DNA of 53,000 nucleotides from Tubulanus polymorphus. Its lineage: Eukaryota; Nemertea; Palaeonemertea; Tubulaniformes; Tubulanidae. Within the stretch, counting starts at the first letter, position 1. The number at the start of each line of letters is the position of its first letter. A program made the position numbers and the translations under genes. The notes beneath the pieces are model-generated. The model searched no databases. It was not told the origin of the DNA and worked only from the letters and a program-made list of their open reading frames with translations. Positions 45,745 through 53,000 of the stretch are shown here, one piece after another. The DNA lies in the NCBI RefSeq assembly GCF_964204645.1, contig NW_027437436.1, positions 126,001-179,000 of the forward strand, read 5' to 3'.

Positions 45745-48474
45745 ATGGACTGGCGTGAGCAAGATGCTGCTGCAGGCGTGAGGGGAAAATTTAAGCCCGA
45801 ATGGTTAGAGAAAGAGCTGACATACAAGGACCATAGAATGAGATATAACTGCTTCCAAAAAGTTCCTATAGCGGGGATTATTGAATGTAATGTTTGTAAC
45901 GGACACCGAGTCAAATATGCGAGTCGCGGTCTGGGTGCTCTTAGTGACCATCTAAAAACGGATCAGATACCTATTACGGAGCATCTAGAACTTCAACCCC
46001 CGAGACACCATCGTGTGGTGAAACCCCAACCACTACCCGCACAATAAAACCCCTTTGGTGCGATCGTATCTCTTCTACTGAGGTATGATGCGTATTTATT
46101 TTTTATAAATCTAATATATCCAGTATTAGGCAAAAAAATTGATACATTGTTTCTCCGCTCTGCTGAGCTTAAAAGTTAGACCCGGCGGCCGCCCATCTTT
46201 TTTAAAATCGTGATCAATTTTACTATAACAGACAGCTATAAAAATGAACTGATTACAAATTTTATTATATTTTACAAAAATGACCCGGCCGCTGCAGAAA
46301 AACAGGGTATTATTTTTGTTTAGCCTTACCCCGGTAGTTAACATTGAAGCAGTAAATGACCACATAGCCCTACTTTTGCCATGACTGGTGCATTCTTTTC
46401 TTACAGGCATTGCTTTTAGGCTTTATCGCTGAAAATAATTTGCCTCCGTGCATCGCGCCTAAGCTCGTGAACCTGGTTAAAAATGCTGACAAATCTGCTG
46501 TCAAAGAAGTTAGTCTTTCTAGGTTCACCGCATCATACAAACTAACGCATGGGATGGGGCAATACTTCACTGATGAAACAGCTAACCATCTACGACATGG
46601 CCCATTTTCACTGAATATTGACGAATGCACATCTTTAGTACACAAACAAGTGTTAGGTGGGTTTTTTTAGAAACAATAAAAATGGTTTAGATCACTTATG
46701 CTTGACGAGAGGTGGAGAGTATATGCCTATATCATGTGAATTTTAATTCTTTATTAGGAGTTCTGGTGAGTTATTTTGACGTCACAGAAGGGCGTTCAGT
46801 CGTGCAGCATTTTGCAGGCATCGAAATGACAACAGTTGACGCAGAATCGATATATCAAGCCTTGGTGAAATTGCTGAATGACCACGATGTTCATCTTAAA
46901 AATCTAGTTTCCATATTGGCTGATTCGTGTAACGTCATGAGAGGGAAGCGAAATGGGGTAGAAGCTAAGATTAGCGAAAAAGCAAAAGATTTATTGGACA
47001 TTGATGGGGATTCATGTCACCACATTCATAATTGTGCGAAGAAACTTTCAGATGTTTTTGAAAATTGGGTCGAAAAATTGTATACAACATTGTTCAATGA
47101 TTTTAAATGGTCACCTGATTTAAAGCAGGACTTAGCCGAGATATGTGATTTGCTAGAAATTCAATACGTTGCCCCTCAGAATTATGTTCCGCACAGATGG
47201 CTCTCAGTGTATGATGTATCCATTACATGTCTACCTATGTTTCCTGCCTTGAAAGTGTTTTACTCGGCTTTTTGCCGACTGAAATGGTTGGGGCATACAA
47301 GCCTGTAATTGATGACCTCCTATCTAACCTGAGTCCGGAGGCTAAAGGTCGAATCAAGGAAATACATGATCGATTGAGAAAAAAACGCACGTCAATGACA
47401 GATGCTGGAAAGCAAAGGAAAGTTGAGATACTAGAAAGAGTGCTGTACCAGGAGAGTCGAACCATTCGCATCATGAACTTTTACTTGGCAGCTTTCCCTA
47501 TATTGAAATCTTATGTTTGCCTGTTCCAAGGACAGGAGACTCTCGTACACAAACTACATGAAGAACAATTGAAGGTTTTTCGGGAGTTTATTGCCTCGTT
47601 CATCAAGCCAGAAAATATTGTCAATAAATCAGCCAAAAATCTCCTGGCACTTGATCTCACAGATGTAACCCTGCAGTACAAACCAGCTGATATTTTCGTG
47701 GGTAATGACAATGTTCAAGCTCTGAAACAAGTAGATGCCCAAACGAGAAAAGATTTTTTTGATAAAGTCAAAACTGCCTACGTTCAATGTGGAGTATATA
47801 TGCAGATGAAACTACCTATCAATAGTAACGTCTTGAAAGCTCTGTCGTGTGTAGATCCTTCGATTCTATCTCATTCCATCGCCTCAAAAGGGTTGAAAGC
47901 ATTAAAGGATGATCACAATCTTGGTCGGTTTATTAGTGAAGATGATGGGGATTTTTACAGCCAGCTGACGAGGCTCTCAGTCGACCATGACCTCCCTATC
48001 TACGATGGTAAAATTGACCGATGGTGGCACTTGGTAATGAAGACTGGAAAATATCCCGCCGTGTGTGCCGTGGTTCGGGCGTCCCTTAGTATCTTTCATG
48101 GTCCCCAGGTAGAGGCATCGTTTTCCATCATGAATCACTTATTGAACAAGAAGACAAACAGGCTAAACATAAAAACATATTCGGCCTACCAGTCCATAAA
48201 ATATGCTCTCCAAGCCAAAGGTCAAACTGCCTTACAATATTTTGGGCGTAGGGATGTTCGCTTCAGCCCTGTCAACAAACGGCTATGTCAAAAAATTCGG
48301 GGAGCATCTAGGAAACATAAAAACAAGCGTGCTGCGACTGTCCAAGTGAGGAAGGAAATATTGGATAAGTATGCAGTCCGTGCCGTGAAAAGAGTTAGCA
48401 AAAGGAAAGCTGCCACAACTCACGAAACAAATATCCGTACCCAAAAGCTACGCAAAACTGGGTATCTAAATTGA
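45745..48474 (+). pseudogene. hAT transposase, 3 exons, two 1-bp frameshifts
   Basis: Cut-and-paste transposase of the element. Exons: 45745-46082, 46407-46656, 46758-48474, with GT-AG introns. An N-terminal BED-like zinc finger has C48, C51 and H69. The catalytic triad fits D185 (LNIDECTS), D252 (LADSCNVM) and E649 (PQVEASFS, inside the C-terminal hAT dimerisation block), with CHHIHN between. The basic C-terminus may be a nuclear signal. The frame breaks twice, each time by one missing base in a homopolymer: A5 at about 45953-45957 and T5 at about 47269-47273. Adding one base at each gives 2307 bases, 769 codons, which confirms the exon model. Either the copy is newly dead or the gaps are homopolymer sequencing errors. 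Confidence 0.85.
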
Positions 48475-48568
48475 ATATTTGGTTTCTTGACATCAGAGCT
48501 CTGTGTCGACCATACCGTCTCATATTATACAGTTCATGAATAACGTTTGTACTAGATGTTTTATTCAC

Positions 48569-48574
48569 AATAAA
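48569..48574 (+). terminator. Poly(A) signal of the hAT transposase
   Basis: AATAAA about 95 bases past the stop codon, followed by a T-rich stretch (GTCTTTTTCTC). Confidence 0.6.
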
Positions 48575-49052
48575 GTCTTTTTCTCAATTGAATTTGCATT
48601 AGATTGTGTTATTCTTTATGATAGGAATCCGAATGATAGATGGGATGTTTGGGGTTCAAACACATAACTGTACGTTCTGTGACTGTCAGAGACATCTGTC
48701 ATTTAATGACCGAAAAAATGGATCACACAAGGATCTCACCTTTCTGTGTTGACTTTGGTTTCTGAAAATTGTAAAAATCTAAAATCAGGGGCTCGACCTG
48801 TTGGCCTACTGCTTTAGATCTCATCGAATGTGGATCTGCCACATTGGAAATAGCCATTACCTTTAAAATATGGTGGTCGTTCAGCAATCGTTCATGGGTT
48901 CAAGATACCTCTAAGTGCTCGGAAAACGCTTCTAATTTCAAAACCCCCCAGAGGTTGCGTCGCGCCTTCGGCGCTCGCAGGGGCGGAAGTCCGTAAGTAA
49001 AAGAATATTCCCGCGGATTTCATACCTTGGCGTTCTCATCTCTGGGGACGAG

Positions 49053-51095
49053 GCTTTGAGCGTCTATTTCACCCCTTAAAACACCGTCAACTTACCTCAA
49101 ACTGACTGTTCTGTAATGAGTTGGAAGTTAACTATTGTTTGTGCATAAATTTGTAATCCCAAGTAGCTTTTGACGAATCGTAGTAACTCAAAATGTTTGC
49201 CTAGTCACCTCAAAAATAGTTGAAGTGAAGCAACATAACAAATGTGGCGGCTTTTCGTGTTGCATGATGGGAGGGTAAATAACGGATTCGGACTTAAACT
49301 TTGACGGACATTTGATGACAATACAGATATGATTCTTGTTTCAAATTCTTAAGGAAAAATTGACCAAAATTTATGCGTTTTATCAACAAAATATGACATT
49401 TAGAGTAATTTTAGAGAGACATATTGAATTTTCACATTTTGTTAATTTAGTCCGTATTGGAAATCCCGATTGTGGCAATCAATTCAATTCAAATCAAATC
49501 GATAAATTCTCCGGTTCGCGATTTAAATCATCAAAAATATCATTATAAAACAAGTTTTTTAAGTCAACAATATAACTAATTAATTCATTTGAGTATAAAG
49601 GTTTGATTTGACACTAAAATCAGTTGTTGCATTGCAATAAATAGGAGTTAATCTCTATACGATATCTTTGCGTCAGACGTTGTAGGGAACCGGTAACAAC
49701 GACTGGTATTCAGACTATACATATGGTAGCAAATTAGTACTCGGTAAAGCAATGATTACTGTTGGCTAGCTACTTTACCTAGCTTTTTGGGGGGATACAC
49801 CAAGAATAGGCCCTAAATGTAGTGAATAGAGCCAGTGGAATGCCTAAGTTGTTAGTAAGGGGCTGGTTTACACTTATGTGTATGACTATTTATTTAATGA
49901 ACTGGTCACTACGGTCTTCAATTCCATTGCAGCTGGTGGAAGTAAATTCAAACCACAGAGTGCAAGTGTACGTTCCAAATCAAGCTTTTTCGTCATTGTC
50001 GTAACTTAAGCGCAACTGTCTCAGATGCTGTAAGTACTTGATGTTTTATGTAATTGTTATTTTTTCAGTTGCCATGTTTACAATATTTGGATAAGTAATC
50101 AGTTATTATACCTTCTTTCACTCCTGTGGCTGACTAATTGGTGCGATTAGATTAGACGTTAATGTTTCAAAAGGTCTAGCCCATAAGCTTGTATCATCAG
50201 GGGGTAGACAAATATCCGACGAAAAATGAAAACTTCACCTCGTTGATCGTCAGTTGATTTTGCTGTAATTTTTTTGCCTGGATAAATCAACAAGTCATTC
50301 AGTTCAAAATATATGTTCAGTAGAATTTCTTTCAATAAAATGAAAATTTAATAGACTTATTTTTATGTATTCAAGATTGAAATTGAATGGATCTTAAAAC
50401 CAGAGGAAGCATTCTTCAGAAATTTTGAAAATCCTAGACTCATAATAAAATTCTGTGAAGTCAGTAAAGGTATTTTGCTCGAATCAAGCCGAGGGCTCAG
50501 ATGGCTAACATTCCTCTATGTCCTATAATGCAGAGTACGATAAAGTTTACACACTGAAAAACGTTGGGCTGCGTAAGTGTAATTTGGATAAGTTAGCAAT
50601 ATAATGACCGCCCTGGCCCACTGCCTCCGAGACATGAACAAGTTAGACTGTGTTGCTTCGATGCTTTGACAAACGGACTCCTAAGCAAGATGACCTGCCA
50701 AATCAAATGTAAATTAAGAAAGAAAACAACACAATTGATCAGTCAATGCCTTGCGTCTTCAAAAAGAATTTTCCCGGAAATATTTCTTTTTCTGGCCACC
50801 ACCTGCCTCGACACGCGACGTTCAAGTTGATACGACCGCCACCGGGAGACCATATCTTCGGTATCCTCAAAGCCATTTTGATAAAACTTGGTACATCAGT
50901 ACATTTTAGATGGTAGCCCTTTTGGATCCACATAATCCAGCATATTGTTGACCCAGGTTGCGCTTCTTGGAAATCGTCCTATGTTATGGACGGATTGGAA
51001 TAATTTCGATTTCTTTTTTACGCTTCCCCTTGCAACGAACCAGTTAGGCAGAAACCCGTTATCGCTGCTATGCAGCTATATTTTTAGTTCTTATT
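49053..51095. other. Non-coding stretch, nothing recognised
   Basis: Short open frames only, without motifs. It includes the second copy (49275-49296) of the 22-bp sequence also found on the far side of the hAT element. Confidence 0.45.
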
Positions 51096-51097
51096 CT

Positions 51098-51910
51098 GGC
51101 TCACGTAGGGTATTGCACAGTATAGTTCCTTCGCGTATGCTTACTGCGTTGTTCGGTTTATGTGAATCCCAAAGAAAGTTGACACGTCGACATATTCACA
51201 TTGCCAGCCATTAACATTCCATGGGTCAAACTATTAACGATTTATTAACCTCATACACAACACGGGAGCAAACACATGGTAAACCTCGTGACATTCCTGC
51301 TAGCATTCCATGTGTCAACGTGTCGGCGTGTCTACCCACACACAAAATAACTATGAACGATCTATTGACCCCATACAGTAGCCGTCATGCTGTCACTAAT
51401 CGTCGGTCACCCGCTATACATGAACTGGTCATTTGCCGCGCATTAATACCCAATTTTCAATGTATTCATGCGCCAATGAATGTATTAATGCGCTGATACT
51501 TCAAACGCACAACTTAATCACTCGACGCCATGGCACTATCCTGCGTTTTATCCGAGGTCGTCGCGAGATAAGCTGCTGCCTCTCGCCTAAAACACAGCAG
51601 GCCGACTGGGATTGACTGACGCAAAGAATAAACTGTTTGGCGCACAGGTAGTTGAAACAAAAAAACATACGCAGGGTGGCTCAAGTAGGGTATTGCATAG
51701 TTCCTTCGCGTGTGCTTACTGCGTTGTTCGGTTTATGTGTATCCCAAAGAAAGTTGTCATGTCGACACATTCACATCGCCACCCATTAACATTCCATGTG
51801 TCAACGTGTCGACGTGTCTACCCACACACAAATATAAATTAATTATTAACGATCCATTTACACCATACGCCAAACACAACACGTGACCAAACACATGATA
51901 AACCCGTGAC
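51098..51910. repeat. Direct repeats of ~200 bp and a shorter shared core
   Basis: 51098-51295 and 51677-51910 are imperfect direct copies (GTAGGGTATTGCA, TTCCTTCGCGT, CTGCGTTGTTCGGTTTATGT, CCCAAAGAAAGTTG), 579 bp apart. A core, CATTCCATGKGTCAA, starts at 51215, 51304 and 51790; the latter two share CGTGTCGRCGTGTCTACCCA. The arrangement suggests a nested or satellite-like element next to the Merlin copy. Confidence 0.7.
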
Positions 51911-52048
51911 AATCATACACTACATCCAATCGTTCATGCCATACCATAATTGCATTTCTATTTTTCTGTAGTCAATTCCAGTTCTCTGATATTAGTTTCA
52001 ACACGGTTAAGCCTTCAAAATCACAGGAGATTCATTATATATTTTCAG

Positions 52049-52840
52049 CACTGTCAACGTGAGATACGCCTCCAAAAAACTAAACGTGGGGACGGTGAAA
52101 TATGGCATTGTATACATTGCTACAGAACGATGTCGATACGTGACGGCTCTTTTTTTTCAAAACCAAAAATGAAACTTTCGCTGCTGATGCTTATATTTTA
52201 CTGTTTCGGTTTAGATTTGCAACAGTTTGAAGTCATGAAATTGCAACCGGATACTGCCAGGACAACTATTATGGAATGTTACAGATTGTTACAAGACGTC
52301 ATGTCTACGGCATTAGTTCAATCGCCTTTGAAATTCTCCGAACTTGCCACTGATATGGGTGTAGTCGAAATCGACGAGAGTAAATTTAGCAAAAAAGCCA
52401 AATATCATAGAGGTAGAAGCAGGCAAAATACATTGGTTTTTGGACTTTGTGAGCGGTGAACGAGAAACGTTCATCTGGAAGTTCTTTCGAGACGTGACAT
52501 TCCAACATTAATACCAATAATTGAAAAAACCGTTCCAAAAGGTGCAACTATTTTCTCCGACCAATGGTCTTCTTATCATTGTTTAACAGAAAGGGGATAC
52601 AAACATGACACTGTTAACCATTCAAAAGAATTCAAATCCAAAACGGGCGTCTATACTAATAGTATTGAAGGGATTTGGTCCTTAGTGAAACACAAAATAC
52701 AAGAAAGAAAGGGGGTAGTGGCAACAATGCTTCCACTTTATTTAGACGAATTTATGTATAGACATCGGTATGGTCATTCAAATGGGGACGTTTTCTATGT
52801 ACTAATATCTGATATCACCAAGCAGTATAACTTTTCATAA
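52049..52840 (+). pseudogene. Merlin/ISXO2-type (IS1595-like) transposase, frameshifted
   Basis: Eukaryotic relative of bacterial IS1595 transposases. An exon starts after the acceptor ATTTTCAG at 52048. WHCIHCYRTMSIRDGSFF matches the zinc-ribbon/helix-turn-helix part. The catalytic core has D in VEIDESKF with KYHRGR after it, D in IFSDQWSSY, and E in TNSIEGIWSLVK, ending in a normal C-terminus and TAA at 52840. Two compensating indels disrupt it: an extra T in 52446-52448 and a missing T near 52470. About 25 bases between them are out of frame, with a stop at 52457. The first exon, carrying the start codon, was not found. It is probably a dead copy; its right end may lie beyond the window. 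Confidence 0.8.
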
Positions 52841-53000
52841 AAGATTCTGGCATTCTGAAATTCTGACTGTGAATAAAGTAATTGTTCGATGTTTCCAGGA
52901 TTACTTATCGTTGTCTTCGTGTTTCAATATGAATTTTCATAAAAGGTTTCTACAGGTTTATATATATATACCCATATAAATAGGGGGTATGGCCAATTCT
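52841..53000. other. Sequence after the Merlin transposase
   Basis: AT-rich, with AATAAA near 52873 as a possible poly(A) signal and a (TA)n run near 52960. No terminal inverted repeat could be paired inside the window. Confidence 0.4.

Larger units (their letters stand above)
45215..49044 (+). mobile_element. hAT-superfamily DNA transposon, 3.8 kb
   Basis: The ends are inverted repeats that begin CAGAGATGAGAAC (45215-45227, reverse complement at 49032-49044); CAG-type ends are usual for hAT. Flanking sequence reads AGGGACCG on the left and GGGACGAG on the right, sharing GGGAC, so an 8-bp target duplication is only partly preserved. Inside both ends lie CCCGCGGATTTC repeats (three CCGCGG sites on the left, one on the right), possible transposase-binding sites. 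The interior holds one three-exon transposase gene. A GC-rich hairpin (GCGCCTTCGGCGC) lies near 48963. Confidence 0.85.

Overview
The window looks like AT-rich nuclear DNA from an invertebrate animal. Genes are sparse and split by short GT-AG introns, polyadenylation signals (AATAAA) are present, and mobile elements dominate. Divergent rhodopsin-like receptors whose TM3 and TM7 resemble those expanded in molluscs, annelids and brachiopods, plus a LINE tail ending in AATTG repeats, suggest a spiralian. That placement is inference. No rRNA gene, confident tRNA gene, CRISPR array or prokaryotic operon was seen.

Layout. 1-10 kb is mostly non-coding, with one candidate secreted Cys-rich protein (2108-2704, minus). 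10-12.2 kb is a cluster of minisatellites, a fold-back array and a MITE with 28-bp TIRs and a 7-bp target duplication. 12.25-13.34 kb holds a decayed GPCR. 13285-24018 and 31082-41791 are two nearly identical direct copies of a 10.7 kb block. Each copy holds an LTR retrotransposon that encodes only a zinc-knuckle/coiled-coil Gag-like protein, the 3' end of a LINE, and one intact 413-aa GPCR with a 12-residue tandem repeat in its tail. Between the copies, 24019-31081 carries palindromic tandem repeats and an intact five-exon gene for an 879-aa DDE transposase-like protein. 41.8-45.2 kb holds a motif cluster and a gene fragment. 45215-49044 is a complete hAT element with TIRs and a transposase broken by two single-base gaps in homopolymers. 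51.1-51.9 kb holds direct repeats, and 52049-52840 is a frameshifted Merlin/ISXO2-type transposase.

How the parts relate. The GPCRs are the only likely host gene family here: one pseudogene, its own upstream block, and two copies of a related intact gene multiplied by the large duplication. The LTR element was already in place before the duplication, because both copies share the same 4-bp target duplication and the same 5'-versus-3' LTR differences. The transposase genes are separate mobile elements (DDE gene of unnamed superfamily, hAT, Merlin) and do not form a pathway. A false duplication made by genome assembly has not been excluded for the 10.7 kb block.
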